A stretch of DNA of 64,000 bases from Ophioderma brevispina (Eukaryota; Echinodermata; Ophiuroidea; Amphilepidida; Ophiodermatidae), in assembly GCA_023653785.1 (NCBI GenBank), contig JAMKCH010035833.1, forward strand, positions 124,001 through 188,000, in the 5' to 3' direction. Numbering within the stretch: the stretch's first letter is position 1; each line of letters begins with the position of its first letter. Made by a program: the position numbers and the translations under genes. The notes below the pieces were generated by a model. It saw only the letters and a program-made list of their open reading frames with translations. It made no database searches and had not been told where the DNA came from. Positions 1 to 11,644 of the stretch are shown here, one piece after another.

Positions 1-164
1 CAAGATTTTACACCATCAACTGCGCTTATAAAACCACCTGCACTTGGTCGGACTGTAAAGACTGAACTATAGAATTTCTTGTAATCTGTTGTTGATTTAT
101 GCTACTGCATATTAATATAATTTAATGTGTAAACCTCACATGAGTACTAACCTGCCCGATAGGT

Positions 165-590
165 CACAATGCAAACTTTAGCTGAGTGCTGATTGTTCAC
201 CATGGAACTATGTGATTGCTGATTGGGTCATCAATTGCACTTATGTGATTGCTTGATTGGTCACAATTGAACTTAGGTGATTGCTGATTGGTCATCATTG
301 AACTTAGGTGATTGCTGAATTGGTCACATGTAACTTATTTAGATTGCGTTGGTCCCAATGGAACTTATGTGAGTGCTGATTGGGCACAATGGAACTTATG
401 TGCTTGCTGATTGGTCACAATTGAACTTATGTGATTGCTGATTGTCACAATGACTTGAGGTTATGCTGATTGGTCACAATGGAACTTATTTGATTGCTGA
501 TTGGTCACAATGACACTTGATGTGATTGCTGATTGGTCCAATGGAATTAGGTGATTTCTGATTGGTCCAATGGAATTAAGTGTTTTTTGA
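165..590. repeat. CCAAT-box minisatellite, ~33-bp unit
   Basis: About 13 imperfect tandem copies of a unit close to TGATTGCTGATTGGTCACAA followed by TGGAACTTATG. Every unit carries ATTGG, the reverse complement of the CCAAT motif bound by NF-Y. The units are diverged, with small indels. The array ends in AGCCAATCAGCACCCGGG, which resembles the dispersed CCAAT-containing MITE found near 5.8, 8.0 and 22.8 kb, so it may have arisen by expansion of that element. The repeat is visible directly; any protein binding is inference. Confidence 0.85.
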
Positions 591-791
591 GCCAATCAGC
601 ACCCGGGTAAGAATGGTGGGTAGGTCTGAAGTCAGCTAAGCTTAAATATTTGAAAGCTACATTTCAACTGGTTATTGAAAAGCTTATATGAATGTAAATC
701 AGCCAATCAAAAATGCTGTATTAAAATGATTATTAAAAACAAAAAAACAGTTAACATTAAAAAAAAAAAAGAAATGTTGTGATTACCTTAA

Positions 792-1282
792 AGCAATAAA
801 TAGCACATTGTTTGAAGAGTGCCCCCAATTGTCAAAATTTGATATTTTTGCACGTTATGTGGCAATTGCCTCAGGAAACTTACCTGCGAATAAGAATGCT
901 AAAAATGCTATTTAGCGATTTTGTAAATTAGAATGGGAATCCCAATTGGACTTAAACTGCAGAGCTGGAAATGCTACGTTTATGTCATCTGATAAAATGG
1001 GTGCCACTCAAGAAAATCACCTCTACCTTGACTTTGCCTGACCAATGAAACAACTATTGGTGAGTGTAGACAGTACTGGAGCTATTTGCCCACTATTCAC
1101 ATTGGAAGGGCTGTTTCCGATATTAATACAAAATTCCTTTCCTTCTGTTTGTGACCATGACATTTTCGAGCTTACAACCATTCACATGTCTAGTTTACTA
1201 GCCATTACCAATGCCAACTGTGTAAAATTCAAAAGTTTTGAAAAATTGAAGGCGCCTTCAAAAAATGGTGCTATTATTGCTT
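792..1282. mobile_element. TTAA-flanked MITE, family A, copy 1
   Basis: A 491-bp element bounded by TTAA at 788-791 and 1283-1286. The terminal inverted repeats begin AGCAATAA and continue into a G/C-run boundary (gtgcccccaattgtc at the left, its inverted counterpart with ggcgcc at the right). A second copy lies at 19650-20185. There is no transposase ORF. The TTAA duplication is typical of piggyBac-like transposition, but the AG terminus is not the classical CCC terminus, so the superfamily is inferred. Confidence 0.8.
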
Positions 1283-1596
1283 TAAGCCAGTTTCTTCTTC
1301 ATTTTACACATTTAAGTTTGAAACCTACTGCTTAGATTACTTTTTCCTATACCACTCATACCTCTTTACTAATTGGGTGAAGTATCTTCACCCTTAAAAT
1401 AAAATGGGTTTGAACTTGCATTGAGTAAATAGCCCTTGCTAAAAATAGAAGTGCATGCAGTCATCCAAACAGATACTTTCTAGCTCAAGTCTGTCCAATA
1501 GGTTCATGAAAAGCAGATTTCTACCTTCAATAAATTAACTTAAAGTGGTCCTGTTTTGGTTTGAGTGTACCATGTTCTCAATGGAATCTTGTAGTA

Positions 1597-1750
1597 TGAA
1601 ACAGTATCATACTCATACTCAGGCTAAGTACTTGGACTCATACTCGTATGCGGATTTAAAATTTTGCTGTAGCTCATACTCGTACTCAGACCAAATACTC
1701 ATACTCCACGGTCAAGTACTTGTACTCATGAAAAATACTCATACTAACTA
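1597..1750. repeat. TACTCATACTC short tandem repeat
   Basis: A degenerate array of an 11-12 base motif (tactcatactc, with variants such as tactcgtactc and tacttggactc). The short ORF crossing it is a consequence of the repeat and is not a gene. Confidence 0.75.
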
Positions 1751-3229
1751 AAAGTCTGCAAAGAGGTTTATCTGCTTGTAGTACCCAAGTGCTTTGAAAA
1801 GTATTGCAAGAGAATTACAAGTATAAACATTCTGCTACCAAGAAAGGATCCAGAGAAACCAATTGTGGGAATATTAACTGTTGTTAAAAGATATGTTAAG
1901 TACAAACATACAGACATTGCTATTAAGTGTGGTCACTGGAATAAAATGGGCCGTTCTAACTACTCCAAAATAGTATCCAGCCTTTTATATCACATAAGCA
2001 CAATATATCATAACACAATAATCGTTGAAAATCCTCTTGGGGATTTTTTAATGATGGTTTTAACCAATTTCCCACAGGATTTTTTTAGATGAAATACACC
2101 AAATATTAGAGGCTTTCAAAGACATCAACAATAAGAAATAAATGAAAAAAGTGAAAAAAGCAAAAATTAAAAAAAAAAAAAATCTGCATTTTCTACAGTA
2201 TTGATTCACCTAGACTTTGCCCATTTCTCCCCTAATTTTATCTTACCCCCCACCCCTACCATTTTGCCTCCCCGTCCAATTAAAAATGTTGGATTTTTGG
2301 CAAATTAAGCATTTTTGGCCAAAACCACCAAATTTTGTCAAAAAAAAACCAAACAGTGATTTGGGGCCCAAAATGGTTAAACTCTCCAATTTTTTTATGT
2401 TTTTTGCCCCTCCAATTTCCCATTTCCCCCAAAAAATTCACTTTGCCCCCCCACCTTTTTCCCCCGAAAAAGTAGTGTACCGCCACCACTGGATGCTTTT
2501 CACTTTTCAGCATGGTATCCAAATGGCATGACCCAGGTATTTGCTATGAATAGTGTGACCTTTATAACACAGTAGTTATGCACAAGACGCAGTTCTTATA
2601 TACTTTTTGCATGGACCTTTTTTGACCTGCTGGGTCCACAAAAATTCACACCTGTCACAACTCGTTCATTTTTATTTTTGGGTATCATGCAGCAAAAAAC
2701 ACGTTATTTTCATGCCAATTCTAAATACATAACTGGAATATCCCAGAGGCTTTTTCCTGCAGCCAACCCATACATAATTAATACCATTTTTTAATAGGAA
2801 CATTCTAAAATTTTTATCCCGGTCATGAGTTTGAATATGTAATGTAGCTGTTAATCTATAATGTGTAGATAGGGTAACTATTCCTTTTAAAAAACTTAGG
2901 ACAAGATCAAAACTGCCAAACTGTTGGTACACATTTTAAAAACACATCAGAACATTTTAAAAAATTTGCCCCCGCCCCCCATTATCCACCCTACCTTCTA
3001 AAATTTAAGGCACTCATAAAATTTTATCTCCGTAAAGGATTTGAACAAATTTTGGATATGTTTGGTTCCATGAAACATTCTCCTCTCTTTTTACAAAAAG
3101 AGCTTTCTACCCATTTGTTCCCAAAGTGACAACAAGTACCCAACAACCACACCACAATTACAAGAGAAGAACACCAGTTGATTTGTAGACATACTGCTGG
3201 TTAAAAACTTGTCTGCTCCACATATTAAC
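1751..3229. other. No gene seen; C-rich low-complexity block at ~2217-2505
   Basis: No conserved protein or splice-bounded exon was recognised. From about 2217 to 2505 the sequence consists of short C-runs (cccccc) separated by AT-rich text such as ttggcaaatt. This style recurs near 4.0-4.2 and 6.3-6.5 kb and looks like a decayed dispersed repeat. ORFs on both strands here are low-complexity. Confidence 0.5.
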
Positions 3230-3249
3230 ATATAGCACTTTGCTGCATC

Positions 3250-3825
3250 TTATGGCAAAAGTGCCATACAGCTTCTAGACCCTACCCCATTGTCATAAAC
3301 TAATGCACGAAGGTCGTAAGTGCAATAATAGCTGGCATTTGTCGTAAATTCCCACCAAAAAAACTATTTGAAATCTGGTCCGTGAATCTTGAACATGGTT
3401 CTCTTCAAGTAACACCATGGTCTAAAAATGTATGTGATCTGGGAAAACCCTCCACATGTCGAACAGGATCTTATGAAAAAATAAATAAATAGCTTAAAAT
3501 CTGTTTATGGTTGTACTTTTATTTTTTGTCAGATTGTATAAGGCTTAACTTTTGACGTGTGTATCAAATAAAAAGAAGTAAACAGTATGGAAACATAATA
3601 TTTCAAACTCGGCAGTAAAACTCAAAACTATAAATTTTCCCACCATGTGGTCAAGTGTTTTCCCAGATCGCATCACAACTTATTTCAAGAATACTTGACT
3701 AGGAGTTGAGTTACCTAATACATGGTAGTTCACACAGATCTTCAAATTGGCAGCATTGCACTTAACGACCTTTTTGCATTCACGACAATGATACTTAACC
3801 TGTTATCCCCAGGGCACTTCTGCCT
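3250..3825. repeat. Fold-back element (inverted arms)
   Basis: Two inverted-repeat segments face each other. GGTCGTAAGTGCAAT near 3312 pairs with its counterpart near 3750-3772. TGTGATCTGGGAAAAC near 3430 pairs with its inverse near 3657-3672. The arms are diverged and no target duplication was identified. This is probably an old non-autonomous DNA transposon; it encodes nothing. Confidence 0.55.
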
Positions 3826-4259
3826 TTCATCACATGATTCTGATTGGTTGATGTACCTTTTTTTATAGTCATTCGAGTACCACTATAAAATAGTTTCTAA
3901 AATATTTTAATTCTTTTCACAGGACCACCATTCTTCCACTATTGTTTGGCTTCATGTTGTGTAGCCTTGGAATGCAGGGATTTACGCAGGTTTATGGTAT
4001 GGGGGGGTGAGTCAAACTGAGAACGTGAATTACAAAAAACATAAAACAGTGGGGGACTTTAACCCCCCCAAACCCCCCACCCCCCAAAAAAAAATCTCCT
4101 ATTTTTTGATCATCTCACCACCAAAAAGTGGACTTTCTTGCCAAATTTTCTCTACGTTTTGAACTTTTCTAATAAAAAAAATCATCAAAAAGTGGACCTT
4201 TTGCACCTTTTGGAACCCCTATGTACAGACCTGATTGACAGCTAATTCTCTAGGGCCAG

Positions 4260-4485
4260 GCAACAGATATTTAGCATTCACTATGAGCTAGAGTTGTCTC
4301 AACTCCCTGGCACAGTTCAGTAACTTCCATTCATCAGTGTATTTAGAAAATATACCCCCTGGTTTGGGGTATGATATATGATGCCCAGAGCACACAAGGT
4401 CAGTTCATGTCAATGCATGTACAAGTATAAACCATTGAACTGTATCCTTGGAGGATGAGCATATTGTAACTCATAGTGTCTTAAC
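4260..4485 (+). repeat. Dispersed repeat, copy 1 (inverted copy at 42.5 kb)
   Basis: The stretch containing ccctggtttggggtatgat and atgcatgtacaagtataaac recurs in reverse complement at about 42445-42690. Both copies share the order of blocks, including ggtcagttcatgtcaatg. No ORF. Element type unknown. Confidence 0.7.
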
Positions 4486-4903
4486 AGTTAATTATTAGAA
4501 TACACTGTAACTTTTCACTTTTTTCAATGGTCTACTGTTAAACATAGTAAGAGGAAAAAAATTTGGGAAGTCTCTTAAAATACCAATATATTAAATTGGA
4601 AATCAGCAAAAACTGAGATGCATCCTGTTAATTCATTAATTAGTAATGACCTCCATATACCAGCAACTAAAATGTTTTATATGGATTAAAACAGTAATGA
4701 ATGTATACTCTGAAAAATTAAGCACAAAGTTATGTTTGATTATTATCAACAATTTGTATATTTTTTTTCATTTAGTTCATGAAACAATTTATGAAATGTC
4801 CCACATAAAACTGCCTGCCTTGTAGTATTTACAAGTTGTTTATAGTAATTTATGCTAAAGAACAAGTAGCAGCAGGGCTTCTCTGAGCGTGTGATGTATT
4901 TAA

Positions 4904-5241
4904 AGGTGCTTGTTCTGATTTTTGTCTATCATGTTCTCTACTTGATATGAGAGCCTGACACTTGTTCATACTGACCATCAAGTACCGTGGGAAACAAACT
5001 TGCGGTTTTTATGCTAGACGCGATATTGCATAATGCAATGCCCTATTCATTACTGTGCTAATATTGATGGTTAACTACTAAAAATGGTAGTTTTTTTATC
5101 TGTATCTTTAGAAAGAAATGGATTTGAAAGCTGAAATTTCAGGACAACAATAAGAAAAATACAGCCTTTCACCCGATATCAAAATTGATACTACTTCCGG
5201 GTAAATCAAGGGGGTCCCAAAAGCGATCGGAACAAGCACCT
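4904..5241. mobile_element. TTAA-flanked MITE, family B, copy 1
   Basis: A 338-bp element between TTAA at 4900-4903 and 5242-5245. Termini AGGTGCTTGTTCTGAT and its inverse (atcggaacaagcacct) form clear terminal inverted repeats. The other copy, in opposite orientation, is at 20385-20711. An internal tttacccggaagtagt block is shared and is also found in the 13.6-kb element, linking the two families. ORFs inside are incidental. Confidence 0.85.
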
Positions 5242-5249
5242 TTAACAGG

Positions 5250-5797
5250 GAGAATGGCCATTCTGAACAAGAGAAGCTATGAGTAGCTTCCCACAATGCA
5301 TTGCTTCCATTGGAAGTGTTTGTACAGGTACAGATGTGAATGAATCACTGTGGGTAGCTTCTGATATCTTCTCTTATTCTGAACCATCCATGTGGAATTT
5401 TCTCATCACTTTTTCAAAGTATGTTGAAAGAAAAAGGTCCATGATTCATGAAGGACTAATCCTGGTTTAAACCCAATTAGAAGAATTTCCTTTGAAAATA
5501 TTAGTCACAGAGTTCAAAAATTGCTTATTTTTTCCAAAAATGTTAAACGTTTTGCATTTCAGGACCATATTTGGAATAAGCATGAAAAATGCACTCAAAT
5601 GAATCCAAATAGGTCTAATCTTAGGTTGGCATCTTTTGAGATGGCTAGTTTCCAATTGATTGCATGTTGATCATTTGGGAGCAAGGCTTAAAAAATATAA
5701 AATATCAATGGAAGATTGTCACTTTCCTACAGATTTTCCACTATTTCTCATGTAATTTCTTTATCTGAAAAAAGTCCAAATTTCCCGCCAGATTTCC
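5250..5797. other. No gene seen
   Basis: Unannotated AT-rich sequence. Short ORFs on both strands lack recognisable domains or consistent splice sites. The interval ends where a CCAAT-type MITE fragment begins. Confidence 0.5.
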
Positions 5798-5945
5798 CGG
5801 GTGGTAGGGCTGAAGAGGATTTGTCTCAATTATTTTATAAGCTCTATTTTGATTGGTTACTCAAATGACTAGAACATGTAATGAACCAATCAGGAACACT
5901 TAAAAAGCAGTAGTGTCCAGGTGGTTACCAGCTGACACCCACTTA
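5798..5945. repeat. CCAAT-containing MITE fragment
   Basis: Contains ttttgattggttact and, in the opposite sense, gaaccaatcagg, between cccgggtggtag and agtgtccaggtggt. The same layout is seen at 22748-22976 and in part at 7985-8180. The central ATTGG and CCAAT motifs face each other. Confidence 0.55.
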
Positions 5946-6295
5946 CACTTAGATACCAACATGAAACCAAATATACACCATATTGAGTGTCACTATCTTT
6001 TAAATATACATATATGCAGCCCCATGTACACAGATACATAAAGTATGACAACCCCTTTAACGGAGGTTAAATTGATCCATCCAGATTCGGACCAGATCTT
6101 TTTTAAACACTACACACAATTTGTCAGCATGTGCAAGCATGCGTATGAATGATAATCAAAGAAAAGCAATTGGATGGATCAAGTGCGTGTGCTTGGACCG
6201 TTCAAATTTTATTGTGCCACTAATTTGAGGTGTAGTACGTACATGATCTTTTACAAATATCGTACAAAAGATAGAACATACACATGCACCAGAGG

Positions 6296-6530
6296 GTAGC
6301 ATGGGGGTATCCCCCAAAAAAATTCTTTCTTCACACCCCCTCCCCCAACCCAGAAGAAAAATGAAGGATTTTTTAGAAAAAATAAATGAGTTGGGGCCAA
6401 AAATCACAAAATTTGGGCCAAATAAGCAATTGGGATCAAATTGGTTTTGAATCTCAATTTTAGATACCCCCACCCCCCAAATTTCACAACTTTCTTTTCT
6501 TTCTTCCCCCCCCCAAAAAAAATTCACGAA
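6296..6530. repeat. C-rich low-complexity repeat
   Basis: Alternating runs of C, A and short T-rich words (accccctcccccaaccc, tacccccaccccccaaa, cttccccccccccaaaa). ORFs on both strands are artefacts of the composition. It resembles the blocks at 2.2 and 58.6 kb. Confidence 0.5.
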
Positions 6531-7133
6531 AATTCACTATTACAATCGAATAAGTCCAGTGGGAATAGAAGTTGTAAATATTTCGTCAGCATTAAAATAT
6601 TCTTTCCATTGTACGAAGAAAATAATTTTTTTTTATTCAACTTTATATTCTCTAACTATATTTTTATTAGCTTGTCATAGCATGCTTGTCTTCTAAGATT
6701 CCTACATGCATGCGTGCCTGCACATGCAAGAAGTGATCATGCCGTTCAACTAACTTTTGGCATTGTTGAATAGGGAAACTAATCCACATGTGATACAGTT
6801 TGGTGAATTTAAGTAAAAATAGTAATGATAAAAACGGCCCCGGCATAATCCAGGCCTTCATTTTAATGGGAAGGGCCTTAATGCCGAAAATAATAGGGAC
6901 TGAATTTGCAACTTTTGGCTTGAAACCCCTGGGGGGGGGGTGCCGGCCCCGAAAGTATCACCCTAGATACCACTGAAAGAGGCTCAGTTGTAATGTTGTA
7001 ATACATGATGCCTGTACTTGAATGTGGAACATGAATTCCACCCAAGTTCATCTTTGCCATAGACAAAACTGGATCACATTCCATTACAAGTACATACCTC
7101 GCACGTACATGGCAAACCTTCCCTAATGATTAA

Positions 7134-7973
7134 GGTAGGATAATCGGCTATCATACTCCCCCAGAAAAATCATCCTAAAATCATATTTGCTCAACTAATT
7201 TATTTGAAACTTGTCTTTTCAGTGCACATCTACCAAAAAAATCCTGGGTTCGAATCCCGGTGGGGTCACTTGCTGGAATTTATTCGGGTGCTCAATTCTG
7301 GATTTAATCTGTACACGAGCTATTGATCAAATACAGAATACCGCTCTCCTCCATGGTTCACTTGGAATTGGGCAAATGAATCATGACAGCATCCCGTCCT
7401 TCCGAGGGAATGTTAAGGAGTCGGTCCTGTGTACAGAGAGTCACAACTGTACATATACATCGCAGTCAGTGTCAAATCAGAGTAGGGTGTAAACCCCTGA
7501 CTGTTCCCAATCCACCACCAGTCTCAAAAGTGGAGGCCATGCTAGGAGCGTCCGTATCATGGATACACGCAGCCCTGGATCAGCTTACTCAGTTGAATAA
7601 ATCCTGACACCACCACAAGCCATCACCAATGATTTGTGGATATGCTAAGAAGAAGTGCACATCTTTCCCAAATTTCAAGAAGCTAGTGTCATCATTATAT
7701 TTTTCCTTATTTCTTAAATTTTCCCCAAATTTTGTAGTAAGAGGGAAGTCATAATAAGAAATCAAAATTATTCTTCAAATGCATTTGAAACTGTATAAAC
7801 TGAAGAACCAGCCTTATAGATAAGCTGCAACTTGAGAAAAAATACAAAATCTAGGGTTTTCACCATTTTTTCAATTTTTTGTCTATTTTGCACAGTGTCA
7901 AAATCAATCCCTGCATGCATATCCCATTTAATTTTCAAACAAACCTTAAGAGATCATAGCTGATAATCCTACC
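7134..7973. mobile_element. TTAA-flanked element, family D, interrupted by a SINE
   Basis: Termini GGTAGGATAATCGGCTAT and the inverse agctgataatcctacc are flanked by TTAA at 7130-7133 and 7974-7977. Without the inserted SINE (7232-7654 plus its duplication) the element is about 410 bp. A related fragment, without both ends, lies at 39045-39240 (aggtaggataatcagctat). No coding capacity was seen. Confidence 0.75.
7232..7654 (+). mobile_element. tRNA-derived SINE with 10-bp TSD
   Basis: Flanked by GTGCACATCT at 7222-7231 and 7655-7664. Near the 5' end is GGTTCGAATCC, a tRNA-type internal promoter B box; no clear A box remains, so the head looks truncated. The body runs through the caccaccacaagccatcacc segment to a short tail, tatgctaagaagaa. 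A second copy in reverse orientation is at 43751-44163. Retroposition is inferred from the target duplication and the A-rich tail. Confidence 0.85.
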
Positions 7974-7984
7974 TTAACCTTCTG

Positions 7985-8180
7985 AGCATTGCCTGGCTAT
8001 TTGTTGGTATCTAAGCACTCTTTTGATTGGTTACTTGGAAGGTAATAGCGTTTATTTTGCATATATTGAGCAAATCAGGGATACTGTAAGAATGGTGGTA
8101 TGGTTTATAAAGACATGCAGTAGCACTATTTTGATGTCCTGTATCATAGATGGTAGTTCAGGAGTTTGTCATGTGATGCA
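7985..8180 (+). repeat. CCAAT-family MITE copy
   Basis: Shares ttttgattggttacttgg, gagcaaatcagggatactgtaa and agatggtagt with the better-preserved copy at 22748-22976. The terminal repeats are eroded here. Confidence 0.6.
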
Positions 8181-8835
8181 GTTTGACCAATTAACTGCAG
8201 TATATAAAGATTAATGGCTGAACATTTTGCATTGGCAAAAAAAAATCAATTGAACATATTTTCAGTTTGATTAGTCATTTTCATGATCCAAAATTCTTAT
8301 GAAATGTTACAGTTTGCCAATGCTGGCCACCTGATGTCATTAATTATTGTAACCAAAAAAAAAGGCATCAAAGGGTCTTGGGACAGCCAGCATCTTCAGA
8401 AACTCCATCTCCAAATTTCCATCATTTTTGCCATTAGCAAGAATAGTAGAGGCTAGAGAATTTTGAAATTTCCAAGGTTTTCTATTTTGTCATCATTTTT
8501 ACAATACCTATACATGCTTTTTAAATAATGTACGCAGGAAAAAATTGCAGTGTTATATTCCAATGATTCCTTCAATGATATTTCTGCACCATATCCTGCA
8601 AAGTAGAATTAAATATCAGCACACATACATATGAACACATAAATGCACTATATGTCAAGAAACTGATGAATCGCCATGGTAAAAAAAGCCCAGTCTACAA
8701 ATCCAAAGAGTGGTTCCATAATTAAGATGTAAAATTACAAACATAACAGGCCTGTGTGGTCAAACCAGCTTATAAAGCAAGGACATGTACTATGTAGGCC
8801 TAGGTATCAACCCAGAAGCTTTCATCCCTGGCTAA

Positions 8836-9034
8836 TAGACCGTATTCAATAGCCCACCATGTTGTTGGTACACAAGATAGACACATTCCAGTACTACAAA
8901 CATTCACCTTCAATGATCCCTGTGCAATCGCTAAACTTGAATCGATTGACAGCTTATATGGAGTTGGTTCCTGGCATGTATGCATCTTGTCCACCAACAT
9001 GTCTGGTGGCTGACGTCATATTGAATACGGTCTA
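8836..9034. mobile_element. Short TIR element (~199 bp)
   Basis: Starts TAGACCGTATTCAATA and ends in the inverse, tattgaatacggtcta. The inverted homology continues for roughly 50 bp on each side, including cacca...catgttg and acaagat blocks. There is no transposase. Terminal TA could belong to a TA duplication (Tc1/mariner-like), but this cannot be separated from the repeat itself. Confidence 0.7.
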
Positions 9035-9312
9035 TATGCCTGCTATAATAAAGTGAAAACATGTTTTCCCAAAAAATTGTGTTAATTTTCCTTCACACAT
9101 TTGACAACATGCGTTAGTATTGTTTTAGTAACCGCTTCCCAATTGTTACCTTATTTGACCCCTTAAAGTGTTCATAGAATTAAAAGAACAAAATGTTTCA
9201 AATTTCGATCTTGATTTTTTGGATGTATATGTATTACACATGTCAGGATTGTACTTCGCTGCAGCAATAAAGGGGCATTTCATAACCCCTAGCTTGTCCC
9301 CAACTTGCTTAA

Positions 9313-9669
9313 AGTGACAGGATGAGATTTTTTAGGATATGAATTTCTCTCAAATTTCACTGGATCGGTTGTAGACCACCTACCGAGAACGTTTGGAAGG
9401 TTAATTGGACAAACAGGTGCAAAAGAAACCGCAAACCTTGTTTTGAACTTGCCTGCTATCGTAATTGTTCCCCATAGAAAGCCATGCTTTGACTTTCTGT
9501 CGTGCATGACAGAAACTACTAAATCATCAACTTATTACATAAAGACAGCGTATTCAGCTTATTCGCTTAAGGTGTGATCTAATACATTGGTAAGCATTCC
9601 AAATATGTAAAAAACCTAGGTTCAAGAAAAATTGGGGGCGCTTCATTCTGGAAATCTCCTCATGTCTCT
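9313..9669. mobile_element. TTAA-flanked MITE, family E (diverged)
   Basis: Bounded by TTAA at 9309-9312 and 9670-9673. Ends AGTGACAGGATGAGATTT and, inverted, AGAGACATGAGGAGATTT match at 14 of 18 positions. This is the only copy seen in the window, so the assignment rests on end symmetry and the TTAA pair. Confidence 0.55.
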
Positions 9670-9904
9670 TTAAAAAAGTTGAGATTTTTATAACATCGGA
9701 ACTGTTGGGCTAAATAAAGCATATATGTGCCTAGTGCAGATTGCATCTATTCTGCAAGAAACAGTCAGGAATTTCAACATACTGGCTTATATGGGGACCA
9801 AACTGAAATTTTGGAATATTTTCTCAAGGACATCTAATAATAGGATCACAAAATGCGACTTGTAAGACTATTTAAGGTTAGGAATCTGTCTTATTTCAAG
9901 CTAA

Positions 9905-10176
9905 GGCTGGTATTCCGAAAGGGAATTAATCTTTAGATGACCTGGTATAAACTAGGGTTAGTCCTACATGAGTGGAAACACACCTCAAGTTTTTCCTTCC
10001 AACATACTCAACATGTGCTGTAAAGGGTGAGAAAAATTGGTCTAGCCCATTCCATGAGGAATCTTCTTACCCATTATAATTTCACAGTATTTTGAAAGAA
10101 AAAGGTCCCCTCATGTAGCCTAACCCTTGATTTCAAAACCCGACTAAAGTTAGACTCCTTTTTCAGAATACCAACC
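9905..10176. mobile_element. GGCTGG fold-back MITE, copy 1
   Basis: Begins ggctggtattccgaaaggg and ends in the inverse, ttcagaataccaacc. Further inverted blocks (gggttagtcctacatgag near the left; catgtagcctaaccc near the right) give a hairpin about 270 bp long. Other copies are at 14790-15233, 17385-17663 and 34583-35217. No convincing target duplication. Confidence 0.75.
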
Positions 10177-10422
10177 AGTCCAAAAGGTTTAGGGTCCAAT
10201 ATCTAGGGACAACTGGAAAGACATTGATTTAATCATTGTACATTGCAGTTTTGCTACATGTAATTTTTGGGTAATTTAAAAAGAATTTCCTCCATTCTTT
10301 GGAATTTTCTGCCACTTTCCATCTGCCAGCCATACTATCCTAAAGCCAAGATTTTGGAATCTTCATTTGTGCTTACACACTAATGCGTGTTATGGGCCAA
10401 ACATATTGCAGAGGCTTTTTAA

Positions 10423-10632
10423 AGGGGATGACCCAATTTAAATCTTTATATTCTCTTGATAGGGATTTGGGGTGAAGGCCATTCTATCTGTAAAGTTTCG
10501 CACGATATTTCGATTCGTTTTGAAGTGAGAGCTAAAAATGTGTATTTTCGTAAACTCCATGAAACACTCCGTAATTTGGTCTATCACATGGGGCATATTT
10601 TACTCATAACATTTTAAACTAACATCATTTAA
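10423..10632. repeat. TTAA-associated repeat, family G/H, partial copy
   Basis: Starts after TTAA with AGGGGATGACCCAATTTAAA and contains tgtaaagtttcgcacgatattt. Shared with 33041-33245 and, in reverse complement, with the right half of the element at 13574-13921. The right terminus is not resolved. Confidence 0.6.
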
Positions 10633-10641
10633 GCAACTATG

Positions 10642-11440
10642 CATAATAATAATAATAATAATGACCAATTTATAATTCGCACAAATCCGCTAGAAGCGCT
10701 CATGGCGCAGACAGAGCAACCAGCAGAACAATAACAGAAGGAATATACAGAGATAAACAAAAGTAAAGTCATGCGAAGTACATGATATATCATAGAACAA
10801 ATTCTAAACTTGATTCTGTTCATAGGCAATGTGAATAAAATGGTTTGACTGAGCCTTAAAAGACCTCAAATTGAGGATGATGTACGGCATATGGTAATGA
10901 AGTGTGTTCCACAAAAAAACCCCCCCACAGCCTAGGGGCAGCCACTGAAAAGCACGATCCCCCCACGACCAGGATGATTTAGGTTCAACTAACAGTCCTT
11001 TTGTTGGAAGAACCGGAGACCTGAGTCGTGAAGGGTTGTGAAATGAAGAAGTATGATATATGATGGCAGCGAGTCCATTAAAGCACGGATGTGAGAAGCA
11101 TCAGTTTGTATTGATTCTAAATAATTGACTGGGTCAGCAGTGTAAGTCCAGACAAGTGGAGAGATATGCATGACGGCTTTGTAACGAGTGATGAACGGGC
11201 AGCCATGTTTTGTTTGAGCTGTCGACGATGATTATGCTTGGTAGGAAGTCCATAAGGAGCGCATTGCCCATGTCCAAACGTGATGATAAATTCATGGACC
11301 ATTGTTTCAGTTGCTTCAGGACTAAGGTATCTTCTTATTCTGCCCAGGTTTCTGAGATGAAGCAAAGCGGATTTTGTAATGGCTGATATTTGAGGAGCAA
11401 GGATCATTGAACTGTCCATAATAACACACCAAATTGCCAC
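10642..11440 (-). pseudogene. LINE reverse-transcriptase C-terminal relic and 3' tail
   Basis: On the minus strand, residues encoded from about 11440 to 11180 read ...ISAITKSALLHLRNLGRIRRYLS..., then EATE and a later YGLP. This matches the region after the RT core of many jockey/CR1-like non-LTR retrotransposons (pattern LRN-x-x-RIRRYL-x-x-EAT-x-x-LVHAFI...YGLP). Frameshifts and stops interrupt it further on. The likely 3' end is the (ATT)n-type tail at 10642-10661. Homology is from memory of the family; the exact clade is not determined. Confidence 0.7.
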
Positions 11441-11529
11441 TTGTTTGACGGGGCAATGGTTGAATTACCAATAGGCATGTAGAAACACTAATGTTGTTGA
11501 GCTATGTTCTGAACCAATATATAATTCAG

Positions 11530-11640
11530 TTTTACCAGGGTAAATGATGTTCAACAGGTAAATGAGAACAAATAGTAGTTTTTCTGATACCAAAATTTTG
11601 ACCACTTCCAGTGTAAAATCTGTGACCAGGACCGTTTAAA
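11530..11640 (+). repeat. Fragment of the 13.6-kb TTAA element
   Basis: Shares, in inverted orientation, the blocks gataccaaaattttgacc and accacttcc with 13574-13921, and ends ggaccgtttaa. It is truncated. Confidence 0.55.
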
Positions 11641-11644
11641 TGTT

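Noticed and set aside
2217..2531. 104-residue Pro/Phe-rich ORF
   Set aside because: Low-complexity C-run repeat with an equally long ORF on the other strand.
7232..7290. tRNA gene suggested by GGTTCGAATCC
   Set aside because: Only the B box is present; there is no cloverleaf or A box, and the sequence continues as a SINE with a target duplication.
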